A DNA stretch of 24,126 nucleotides from an uncultured Lachnospiraceae bacterium (GTDB lineage Bacteria > Bacillota > Clostridia > Lachnospirales > Lachnospiraceae): contig CAJTYJ010000050.1 of assembly GCA_910583895.1 (NCBI GenBank), positions 1 to 24,126 of the forward strand. Direction: 5' to 3'. The first letter of the stretch is position 1. Each line of letters opens with the position of its first letter. The translations under genes were made by a program, and so were the position numbers. The notes beneath the pieces were generated by a model. That model searched no databases, was not told the origin of the DNA, and saw only the letters and a list, made by a program, of their open reading frames with translations. Below, in pieces: positions 5,394 through 13,055 of the stretch.

Positions 5394-8201
5394 ATGTCAG
5401 TGGTCAGGATTGTGAAAGGTGCAGAATTCAGGATCAACGTAAATGAAGAAATCAAAGAGGATGATATATTTTTCAAACAGTATGAGCGGGCAGCGGCCAT
5501 GCTGGATGACATTGTCGGCGCATCGGCTCGGCTCAAGGATTGCCCCGACTCCTGGTCCTGGAAACACCAAGATTTTGAGAACAATGTCATCGCCTTTTGC
5601 GGGGAACGGGGAGAGGGAAAGAGCAGCGCCATGATGACGTTCGTTAACGCTGTATATTCCAACAGGGAGAGGAAAAATCCGGTGTTCTCTTCCTGCCGCC
5701 ATCTGGAGAATACCTTCTTCTCCGAACCGCTCCTGATCGATCCTTCTCAGTTCGATGACGTCCATAATGTACTAGACCTCGTACTTGCCAGAATTTTTCA
5801 GGATTTTGACAGACGCTGCGACTATGGCGTCCAGTATACCGACGAAAGGACCAGGGAACGTCTGCTAGACCGCTTTCAGACCGTTTACCGCTACATTTCC
5901 CTGGTCAATAATCAAAAGCAGATGCTGGATGATGAGTTTGATTACGAAGGAAATATCAGCAAACTGACCAAGCTTGGAGAAAGCACCAATTTAAAAAAGG
6001 CAATGGCGGAGCTGATCAGAGACTACCTGGATTTCAGGAATAAAAATGAGAAGAACCAGCAACTGATCATCGCCATCGACGACTTGGACCTGTGCAGCGC
6101 CAATGCCTACAAGATGGCGGAACAAATCCGTAAATACCTGATCATTCCCCAGGTCACTGTCGTCATCAGTGTCCGCATCGAGCAGCTGGAACTGTGCATC
6201 CGTGAGAAAAACCTACGAGATTTCCGGAAGCTCTATGAAAACCGGGATGATGAAGTGTACCAACAGCTTAACCAGGAAATACAGACCATGGCAGAGCGAT
6301 ATATGGCAAAACTGATCCCGAAGCAGCGGCGTATCTATCTGCCGAAAGTGCAGAGCTTTGACGACGTACATATCCTGTACATGAACAGTTCGGACGGCGG
6401 TATTCTATGGGATTCTGCCGCATCCGGCAACCTGGGCACCTCTGATTCTGCTTCCCAAAGAACCTCGTCCGGCAGTCCAAACGCCTTTGATTCCGATTCT
6501 CAGGAATCTGCACCTGGCACCCCGGACACCTTCACTTCCGCCATGCTGAAACTGATCTTCCTCCGGACAGGCATGTCTTTCCTGCCGGAAGGAGACGGAA
6601 CCAGTTACCTACTGCCAGACAACCTGCGGGATATGATCAGCTGGCTCTCCATGATCGCTGGTCTGAAAGATCCGGCTGGAAACGATGAAATTTATCTGGA
6701 AAATATCGAAGCATTTGAATGGTATTTTCAGAAAGAATGGGCGGCTGACCACCTGAAATTATATGATGGGCTGACCCTTCAGGAGATCGGCCAAATGGAC
6801 TCCTTCCATATGCATGTAACCATGCTGAAGATTCTCCGTCAGATTGCGCAGGAAAGCAATGTTCTGCCCAATCCTGCTTTTGAGCCAATCATATCAGACC
6901 GGTCAGACAGTTTTTATCGAGTCATGCATTTATTCGATTTTCTCTCCAAAAATATAGCGGACAGACGCAGAGAAGATTACATCTATCAGATGCGTACGCT
7001 GTACACGATCCGTATACACCGTCTTTTCAGAAGCTCACAAGAGCAGAAGCTTGCTCAGTTTATCAATGGATATATCTGGGGGCCGGACTTTAATTTTACC
7101 CTGCCCATACACCAAAATTCCGGAACCGACCGGTCGCGTTTTGTCATAGAAACTGCTCAGAGTATGAACAAGGTTCTGGATGCTATGAACAGTACTGCTC
7201 CCCGTTTTCTCCTTCCGGAAAACGGAAATCCACTGAAAGCATCCAGTATTGCCGATCACCCAAAAAGAAATGATTATATAAAAGCCTGGATTCTGCTGGG
7301 GCTGCTGTCCAACATTTTTTATTCCAATAATAATGGTCAGACCATCTACTCTTCCGAAGGGTCCATGATCTATGACAACAGCAACATTATCTATTATATA
7401 CAAATCAGCCTGGAAAACTATCTGACTGGCCTGTGCAATCTGGACGCCCTGTATCATAAGATCAATATAGGTATGCTTGGTATTACCTATGAGGAATTCC
7501 AAGCGGTCATCCGGGCAATTGAGGAGAGTAATTCAGAAAGCATTGCCTGTGCCAGAAGCATCCTTTCCAACCTAGACCTGACATTAAAAATCAAAGATTA
7601 CTGTATACAGCATCGGGAGTATCGGAAAGGTACAAAAGATGAAACAGAGCGAAGCCGGAAACTGGTGGACACATTCTTCAGAAACATTTCTGCTTATATG
7701 AAAAAGAAGCAATACGGCGTCGCCTGTTCACCGGAAAGGCTAGAGCTCTTTTCCTTTGGCAAGCAGGAAATTACTATTGATGTCAGCGCCTTATATGCCG
7801 AACTTTTTGATCTTAGCGTCCAAAACATCCAGTATAGAAAGGAACAGGAAGAAAACAAAAAAGTCGAAGAAGCAGTCATCACATTCCAGGCGAAACTGAC
7901 CATAATCCCGGATTTTCCGGTTACTGAAGGAGCAAACGCATCCACCTTTCTGCGAAACTGGTCTGCCAATAATGCCAAAAGCAACCTGGACCTTCTGGCC
8001 TCGAAAGTACAGTGTTATCTTTCCAGGCGGCGGGAACAGCCTGCAGGACTGGATGTGAACGGACTGTGCAGTCTGTATGCCAGCGTAGAGAGAATGTACT
8101 TAAAAGACCAGAATGCAAACATCACCCAGGAAATGCACGAAGAATACAAGCGCCTTTTGAATGTGCAGACAGAGATTGTGAGGTATCTGAATGGACATTG
8201 A
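5394..8201 (+). CDS. rdrA: RADAR ATPase RdrA
   Basis: A 935-residue P-loop ATPase. Walker A is GERGEGKSS at residues 70-78. Walker B is LIIAIDD at 224-230, followed by LDL and a VTVVISVR strand (254-261) in the sensor position. A Ser/Asp/Gly-rich linker at about 331-381 separates the ATPase core from a long, mostly helical C-terminal region. The ATG at 5394 has AAAGGAGG at 5378-5385. I call it RdrA because it has the right size and ATPase layout, and because the next gene, overlapping by 11 bases, encodes a very large divergent adenosine deaminase. This pair defines RADAR. In studied systems RdrA forms rings that dock on an RdrB shell and is needed for phage-triggered adenosine deamination. 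Without the neighbour I would only call it a STAND/AAA-like ATPase. Confidence 0.87.
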   Translation: MSVVRIVKGAEFRINVNEEIKEDDIFFKQYERAAAMLDDIVGASARLKDCPDSWSWKHQDFENNVIAFCGERGEGKSSAMMTFVNAVYSNRERKNPVFSSCRHLENTFFSEPLLIDPSQFDDVHNVLDLVLARIFQDFDRRCDYGVQYTDERTRERLLDRFQTVYRYISLVNNQKQMLDDEFDYEGNISKLTKLGESTNLKKAMAELIRDYLDFRNKNEKNQQLIIAIDDLDLCSANAYKMAEQIRKYLIIPQVTVVISVRIEQLELCIREKNLRDFRKLYENRDDEVYQQLNQEIQTMAERYMAKLIPKQRRIYLPKVQSFDDVHILYMNSSDGGILWDSAASGNLGTSDSASQRTSSGSPNAFDSDSQESAPGTPDTFTSAMLKLIFLRTGMSFLPEGDGTSYLLPDNLRDMISWLSMIAGLKDPAGNDEIYLENIEAFEWYFQKEWAADHLKLYDGLTLQEIGQMDSFHMHVTMLKILRQIAQESNVLPNPAFEPIISDRSDSFYRVMHLFDFLSKNIADRRREDYIYQMRTLYTIRIHRLFRSSQEQKLAQFINGYIWGPDFNFTLPIHQNSGTDRSRFVIETAQSMNKVLDAMNSTAPRFLLPENGNPLKASSIADHPKRNDYIKAWILLGLLSNIFYSNNNGQTIYSSEGSMIYDNSNIIYYIQISLENYLTGLCNLDALYHKINIGMLGITYEEFQAVIRAIEESNSESIACARSILSNLDLTLKIKDYCIQHREYRKGTKDETERSRKLVDTFFRNISAYMKKKQYGVACSPERLELFSFGKQEITIDVSALYAELFDLSVQNIQYRKEQEENKKVEEAVITFQAKLTIIPDFPVTEGANASTFLRNWSANNAKSNLDLLASKVQCYLSRRREQPAGLDVNGLCSLYASVERMYLKDQNANITQEMHEEYKRLLNVQTEIVRYLNGH

Positions 8202-10767
8202 GAAAGGAAATCTGGAGACTTTATTTTTAAAAATTCCCTACCACCGGATCTCTGCCGGAAGCCGCTCCCGCGGAAACCGCCATGATTACCGGACCGTCAA
8301 CGAAGACCTATATATGCAATATGCCCAAAGCATCTTCCCCAACTACTCCGAAGATGAGCGCCGCAATCATTACCAGAAGCTTCTCCAGGACATGTCCGAT
8401 CCTCCGAATGGGAATCCCAGCGTATTCCGGTTCATTATGAACATTGCCGGAAAATTGCTTTTGTATGACGGCGAGGAAATCACTTGCAAATTTGATGAGA
8501 TGCTCCGGTGGCGGGAGATTTCTTTTCAGCTGGGACAAGACTTTTTCACTTGTGCCTTTCTGGCCAATCATGATCAGAAGAAAGGCCTCCAGTGCAGAAA
8601 TTTTTCCTGGCTTCCGATCATCCGCAGCGACGACAGGCGCCTGCACAATATTCTAAAGAGGGGCATGGCAGAGAATCATTTCCATCTGAACGGCTCCACG
8701 AAAGTCTTTGAACTGAACTGGATCTGCCTGATGAATCTGATCGATGGCCGGATCCATGACTTCAAGAAGCTTCCCGTCGCCCTGCAGACCCACCCCCTGG
8801 ACCGGCTCCGGCAGGAGGGGAAAGCCGAGAATTTTTACGCCGAGTGCCAGCGGGCAGCTCTTTACCGCGTAGCTCTTTTCGCCGCGCTCCGGAACAACCC
8901 AGTACTTGAAAAAAACAGTTTGGATCTCCTTCAAAAAGCAGAGCACGGGTGCCCCATGGAAACACTGGTGTCCCGGATTCAAGACATGATCGTGCTGGCC
9001 AAACATCTCTGGGGAGCAAAGATTGACGACAAATATATCCTGGACTATGCCTTTGAACGGGATATGCCTGCTCACAACGACAGGGAATGTTTTCTGCTGG
9101 CCGGAGAGCGCAGATTTTTATATGAATGCTACCAAGCTTCTGTGTCCGATGTATTTACAGATTTTCAGAAGAATCTGTTCTATGCCTATCTCTCCATCCG
9201 CACACATTTCCGAGGGGAGCTGATCCAGATCAACCGGCAGGTAGGATTTGCCAATTTCAGCAATTATCAGAACCGGAAAGAGATCTTTATCGAAGGTCAG
9301 ACCGAATACGAGGCGGAGCTGGTTCGTCTGGCCCTGAACGGGACCATGCAGAAGCAGAATATCGTCTCCCTGGAAGCCCGCATCTGTCCGAAGAAGCAGC
9401 CGTCTGAATTGTACAAGGCCATCGTAAAAAATCAGAACATCATTGCAGGAGGTTCCGCTTCCGGCCGCAAAACTGCTGCTCCGGCTTCTCTCAAAAATCC
9501 CGGCATGGAAGATAAGGTTACTTATGTGCTGCATTTTCCCAAGATACGGGATAAAAGATTCTGCCCTGGTTCTCCCAGGAATCAGAATGTGCGTCTGGCA
9601 ACCCGAACGCATTCCAGGAGCATCGCCGCCCTGCTGGAACAAAGCACCCATATCAACTGCAGCATCCGCGGCATCGACGCATGTTCCAATGAACTCTATT
9701 GCCGCCCGGAAGTCTTTGCCCAGGCTTTCCGGTATCTTTTGGACCTGGAGTTCACCTGTAGCAAAAAGGGCGGACACCCCTCCGGCAGAGAAGAAGACAG
9801 AACCAGGCTCCATGCCACTTATCATGCGGGGGAAGACTTCCTTGATATTGTTGACGGACTTCGGGCCATCGATGAAGCCATCCTGTTCTGCGGTCTGAAG
9901 AGAGGAAGCCGGATCGGACACGGGCTTGCCCTTGGAATCAATCCTTCTGAATACTATCGCTATAAAGGGTACAAACTGGTTCTTCCCAAACAAGTGCTGC
10001 TGGACGACATTGTCTGGCTGATCAATAAATCCGACGAGACGGGATGCGCCTTGGACAGCTCACTGCGGACAAAGCTGACCGAACAGTACTACAGCCTGTA
10101 TGAAGAGATATATCAGAATCACATGCCGCACAGGCACAAAGCGTCGCCCATGGACTATTACCAGAGCTGGAAGCTCCGGGGCGACAATCCGAAGCTCTAC
10201 CGGCTGAGCGAGGAAGAATTTGCCGCCAAGATTCGCCGAAGGCCGCTTCAGCGTTGGGAGCGCTATGCCCTGAACGACCAGGTACGCAATAACGTGCGAA
10301 TGATCAGATGCTGCCAGGATTTGTATTTTGCCTATCATTACAATGAAAAAGTCCGGAACATAGGGGCAGAACAGACGGAACTGAAAGCAGATCAACGATA
10401 TACGAATATCGTCCGTCAGCTTCAGGACCAGATGATTCGCAAGCTTGTGAAAACCGGCATCGGCATCGAAACCAATCCCTCCTCCAACTATCTGATCGGA
10501 ACCATTCAAAAATACGAGGAACATCCGATCCTTCGGTTCAATTCCAGAAAGCTACGCAAGACGGAAAAAAACAGTTCCCTCCATGTATCCATCAACACCG
10601 ACGATCAGGGCGTCTTTGACACCATGCTGGAAAATGAATACGCGATGATGGCGCTGGCGCTGAAAAAGGCAAAAAACGACAGTCATGAACCACTGTATGA
10701 CATCGAAGACATCTATGAATGGATCGATTATGTGCGGAGGATGGGGCTGGAGCAAGTTTTTATATGA
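8191..10767 (+). CDS. rdrB: RADAR adenosine deaminase RdrB
   Basis: An 858-residue, greatly enlarged member of the adenosine deaminase superfamily. The metal and catalytic motifs are all present in order: HFHLNGS at 163-169 (His163, His165), YHAGED with His545 and Glu548, RIGHG at 574-578 (His577), ETNPSSN at 760-766, and SINTDDQGVF at 800-809 (Asp804, Asp805). An ordinary adenosine deaminase is about 350 residues, so some 500 residues are added, largely between HxH and HAGE. This matches RdrB of RADAR, whose members assemble into large shells and convert adenosine to inosine in RNA and/or ATP and dATP during phage infection. The ATG at 8191 lies inside the end of rdrA, with GAGG at 8180-8183 seven bases upstream, so translation is probably coupled. 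No accessory membrane protein (SLATT or Csx27-like) is visible. Confidence 0.93.
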   Translation: MDIEKGNLETLFLKIPYHRISAGSRSRGNRHDYRTVNEDLYMQYAQSIFPNYSEDERRNHYQKLLQDMSDPPNGNPSVFRFIMNIAGKLLLYDGEEITCKFDEMLRWREISFQLGQDFFTCAFLANHDQKKGLQCRNFSWLPIIRSDDRRLHNILKRGMAENHFHLNGSTKVFELNWICLMNLIDGRIHDFKKLPVALQTHPLDRLRQEGKAENFYAECQRAALYRVALFAALRNNPVLEKNSLDLLQKAEHGCPMETLVSRIQDMIVLAKHLWGAKIDDKYILDYAFERDMPAHNDRECFLLAGERRFLYECYQASVSDVFTDFQKNLFYAYLSIRTHFRGELIQINRQVGFANFSNYQNRKEIFIEGQTEYEAELVRLALNGTMQKQNIVSLEARICPKKQPSELYKAIVKNQNIIAGGSASGRKTAAPASLKNPGMEDKVTYVLHFPKIRDKRFCPGSPRNQNVRLATRTHSRSIAALLEQSTHINCSIRGIDACSNELYCRPEVFAQAFRYLLDLEFTCSKKGGHPSGREEDRTRLHATYHAGEDFLDIVDGLRAIDEAILFCGLKRGSRIGHGLALGINPSEYYRYKGYKLVLPKQVLLDDIVWLINKSDETGCALDSSLRTKLTEQYYSLYEEIYQNHMPHRHKASPMDYYQSWKLRGDNPKLYRLSEEEFAAKIRRRPLQRWERYALNDQVRNNVRMIRCCQDLYFAYHYNEKVRNIGAEQTELKADQRYTNIVRQLQDQMIRKLVKTGIGIETNPSSNYLIGTIQKYEEHPILRFNSRKLRKTEKNSSLHVSINTDDQGVFDTMLENEYAMMALALKKAKNDSHEPLYDIEDIYEWIDYVRRMGLEQVFI

Positions 10768-10861
10768 TATGCGCTAAGTTTTACCGCTCTCCGCCCCTGA
10801 ACCATAATTACTGTCCACGGCTCAGTAACACGCACTGGCCGCGTATTCCGCAAGAACATAA

Positions 10862-10890
10862 TTGTAATTTGGGCGGTTCACGGATATAAT
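10862..10890 (+). promoter_or_regulatory. Predicted strong promoter of the Uma2 gene
   Basis: TTGTAA (10862-10867) and a perfect TATAAT (10885-10890) are spaced by 17 bases. This lies about 95 bases downstream of the rdrB stop and about 100 bases upstream of the Uma2 start codon. It suggests the last cargo gene can be transcribed independently of rdrA-rdrB. Confidence 0.6.
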
Positions 10891-10992
10891 AGAGACAAAG
10901 GCATTGTCAAGTAATCTATGAAAAGCAGCCCAGGAGGATTTTACAGGACAAAGTGGGGGCAGATGCAGAACTTTGATAAAGAGGAGAATTTT

Positions 10993-11535
10993 ATGAATGT
11001 ATTGAGAAAAGAAAAAATATATACAACCGACTATATCTACGCTTTGCCGGATGGGGAACGGGCGGAATTGATTGACGGAAAGATTTACTATATGGCTCCG
11101 CCAAATACAAAACACCAGAGAATTTCCAGTTATCTGCATAATGAAATCTATAATTATATCAAAAACCATCATGGACCGTGTGAAATTTTTGCAGCTCCAT
11201 TCGCGGTGTTCTTAAATGAAGACGATACCAATTATGTAGAACCAGACATATCCGTGACCTGCGATCCCCATAAAATAACGAATCAGGGCTGCCATGGAGC
11301 ACCGGACTGGGTGATCGAGATCGTCTCCCCCAGCAGCAGAGCGATGGATTATTTTACAAAGCTCTTTAAATATCAGACTGCCGGTGTCCGGGAATATTGG
11401 ATCGTAGACCCGCTCAAAGAGCGGGTTACCATCTATTTCTTTGAAAAAGAAAACGTAGAAGAATATTCTTTTGGTGAGGATATCCCGGTCGGTATCTATG
11501 AAGGCTTTTCCCTTAAAGTGCAGCAGAACAGCTGA
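10993..11535 (+). CDS. Uma2-family (DUF820) putative endonuclease
   Basis: A 180-residue protein of the Uma2/DUF820 family, small proteins with a PD-(D/E)XK nuclease fold. The family signature is clear: YVEPDISV (Asp85), PDWVIEIVSPSS (Glu109), then Lys123 and the KYQTAGVREYWIVDP block. I chose the ATG at 10993 because GAGGAG (10981-10986) lies six bases upstream. An in-frame ATG at 10918 would add 25 residues and has no clear ribosome site. It has its own predicted promoter and is the last gene of the element, ending about 20 bases before the right crossover. Uma2 genes are mostly uncharacterised. Its presence as cargo beside RADAR could mean a defence role, a role in element biology, or a passenger. 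The start of the downstream deacetylase fragment frame overlaps its end. Confidence 0.85.
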   Translation: MNVLRKEKIYTTDYIYALPDGERAELIDGKIYYMAPPNTKHQRISSYLHNEIYNYIKNHHGPCEIFAAPFAVFLNEDDTNYVEPDISVTCDPHKITNQGCHGAPDWVIEIVSPSSRAMDYFTKLFKYQTAGVREYWIVDPLKERVTIYFFEKENVEEYSFGEDIPVGIYEGFSLKVQQNS

Positions 11536-11584
11536 TCCGCGCAGTCTTGCATTCCCCTGGGGCAATGAAGACACTGCTGACCTT
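11530..11584. other. attR: right attachment site of the element
   Basis: A hybrid site with the element arm on the left and deacetylase DNA on the right. Reading toward the crossover TG at 11558-11559, the element arm is CGCGCAGTC, three bases, then CATTCCCC. After the TG comes GGGCAATGAAG, the host gene. The repeated core CCTGGGG is at 11556-11562. The single base after the core differs between the ends (G at 2661, C at 11563), as expected when one half belongs to the element and the other to the host. Confidence 0.8.
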
Positions 11585-12160
11585 CTGTCCACCCTGGACA
11601 AATACCAGGTCAAAACCACCTTTTTTATGACCGGCGGCTGGGTGGAATCCTACCCGGACGACGTAAAGGCCATCGCCGAAGCCGGCCATGATCTTGGAAA
11701 CCACAGCGAAAATCACAAACAAATGTCACAAATCAGCGCCGATGAGTGCAAAGAGGAGATCAGACAGGTCCATGACCAGGTAAAAGAACTGACCGGAAAG
11801 GAAATGACCCTGTTCCGTCCTCCCTACGGAGACTACAACGATACCCTGATCGACGCTGCCGGCGAGCTGGGATATCATACGATCCAGTGGGATGTTGACA
11901 GCCTGGACTGGAAAGACTACGGTGCAGACGCCATCGTATCCAAAGTCCTGGATCACCCCCATCTTGGCAATGGTTCCATCATCCTTATGCACAACGGTGC
12001 AAAATACACCAAAGATGCCCTTCCCCGGGTGATCAGCGGCCTGCAGGAAAAAGGCTTTGAAATTGTGCCGGTCTCCCAGTTAATTTACAAAGAAAATTAT
12101 GAGATGGACCACGAAGGGCGGCAGCATGTGACCGAAAATCAGCCGGAAAAGGAACCATAA
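11558..12160 (+). pseudogene. Polysaccharide deacetylase, 3' fragment (split by the element)
   Basis: This is the remaining part of the deacetylase whose 5' end is at 2473. Using numbering of the rejoined protein, it holds the metal-binding motif HSENH (His110, His114), RPPYGDYN (148-155), the WDVDSLDW strand and LMHNG (204-208). With Asp59 from the other fragment, these make a complete NodB-type catalytic set. The frame reads TGG-GGC-AAT-GAA across the junction, matching the W-G-N codons at the left end. Without the first part it has no motif-1 Asp, no signal segment and no good ribosome site, so it is probably silent. If rejoined, the product would be a 261-residue, membrane-anchored or secreted deacetylase acting on peptidoglycan or another N-acetylated glycan, probably during sporulation. 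Confidence 0.9.
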
Positions 12161-12167
12161 CCGTGGC

Positions 12168-12188
12168 GGGCTTTGCTCAGCAAAGCCC
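12168..12188. terminator. Hairpin between convergent genes, probable bidirectional terminator
   Basis: GGGCTTTGCT (12168-12177) and AGCAAAGCCC (12179-12188) are perfect inverted copies around a single base. In practice this is an 8-9 bp GC-capped stem with a 3-5 base loop. It sits exactly where the plus-strand deacetylase fragment ends (12160) and overlaps the stop codon of the minus-strand HAD gene (12177). There is no long T-tract on either side, so it may stop transcription poorly or act with a factor. Confidence 0.5.
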
Positions 12189-13016
12189 CATCCTGGCCAG
12201 CTCTTTTGCCACCCCGTCTTCTTCCACTGTTTCACAGACCCGGTCAGCCATATCTTTCATCTTCTCATCTCCGTTGCCCATCAGGACGCCGCAGGCCGCT
12301 TCTTCGAGCATCTGATAATCGTTCATGCTGTCCCCGAAAGCGATGGTATCTTTGATATCCATCTTCAGGTACTCAGCTGTTTTGTGGATGGCAGTTCCTT
12401 TATTGGCCCTTCGGGAGATCAGCTCCCCGTTGAAAAAATCTTCCGAACGGGCCGGAAAGAGTACAACATGAAATGTCTTTTCAAAGACCTGAAAGATGCG
12501 CTCTACCTCCTGGCGACTCCAGGCAATAAAGGAAATCTTGGGAACCGGCGCCTGTTCTTTCACCCACGTGTCGATACTCCTGGCATTTTTTCGGCCGTTA
12601 AAGAAATTTTTCCAGCGTATGATCTCCGGATTGTCCCCCGGGATTGGCTCGCTCTCAGAGAGGATCCGCTCTCCCCTTTTTGACACATAGACATCCTGAA
12701 ATCCTTCCAGAATATAGATGGTTTCCAGCTGATCCAGAATCCCCACCGTCTCCTTCAGACATTCTGCGCTTAAAGATTCCCGATAAACATTCTCCCCGTC
12801 AATCCAGATATCACTTCCCGCACTGGCCACAATGCCGTCCAGCTCCACATCCGCCAGCTCCTCCGGAAGCATGTGACAGGATCTTCCGGTACAGATAAAG
12901 ATCCGATGTCCTTTCGCTCTTGCCTTCTTCAGTGCCTCTTTGACCGCCGGATGAATTCCTCCCTCCGACGGCAGGATCGTACCGTCTATGTCCAAAAATA
13001 CCAGTTTCTTTTCCAT
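12177..13016 (-). CDS. Cof-type HAD-IIB family phosphatase
   Basis: A 279-residue haloacid dehalogenase-superfamily hydrolase of the Cof/IIB type. Motif I is FLDIDGT with the nucleophile Asp9 and acid/base Asp11. Motif II is the Thr in FICTGRS (Thr43). Lys206 in SRRANKGTAI fits motif III. Motif IV is GDSMND (228-233). The region in between is the type-IIB cap. These enzymes dephosphorylate sugar phosphates, nucleotides or flavin precursors, and the substrate cannot be read from the sequence. The start has GGAGG four bases upstream. It is the last gene of the minus-strand run, 39 bases after the third glycosyltransferase, and may be co-transcribed without sharing the glycan function. Confidence 0.9.
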   Translation of the reverse strand: MEKKLVFLDIDGTILPSEGGIHPAVKEALKKARAKGHRIFICTGRSCHMLPEELADVELDGIVASAGSDIWIDGENVYRESLSAECLKETVGILDQLETIYILEGFQDVYVSKRGERILSESEPIPGDNPEIIRWKNFFNGRKNARSIDTWVKEQAPVPKISFIAWSRQEVERIFQVFEKTFHVVLFPARSEDFFNGELISRRANKGTAIHKTAEYLKMDIKDTIAFGDSMNDYQMLEEAACGVLMGNGDEKMKDMADRVCETVEEDGVAKELARMGLC

Positions 13017-13055
13017 CTGTCCTCCACTCTCCTTTTTCTCTGTCTGACCCGGCTG

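Larger units (their letters stand above)
2656..11557. mobile_element. 8.9-kb serine-recombinase element carrying RADAR and a Uma2 gene
   Basis: An 8,902-bp insertion, measured from crossover TG to crossover TG, within a polysaccharide deacetylase gene. Evidence for the boundaries: the deacetylase reading frame stops at the left end and resumes in the same frame at the right end; CCTGGGG is repeated at both ends; and the two element arms are inverted repeats (16 of the 20 positions next to the TG match). The contents are a large serine recombinase reading outward at the left end, a 41-codon ORF upstream of it, decayed sequence, rdrA, rdrB and a Uma2 gene ending about 20 bases from the right end. 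I see no relaxase, conjugation ATPase, capsid or portal gene. It therefore looks like an integrative unit that moves by recombination only, or needs a helper for transfer. Whether it is still active is unknown. Confidence 0.85.

Noticed and set aside
11471..12160. The longer frame starting at 11471 as an intact downstream gene.
   Set aside because: Its first 29 codons overlap the end of the Uma2 gene in another frame and have no ribosome site. From 11558 on it is clearly the deacetylase remainder.
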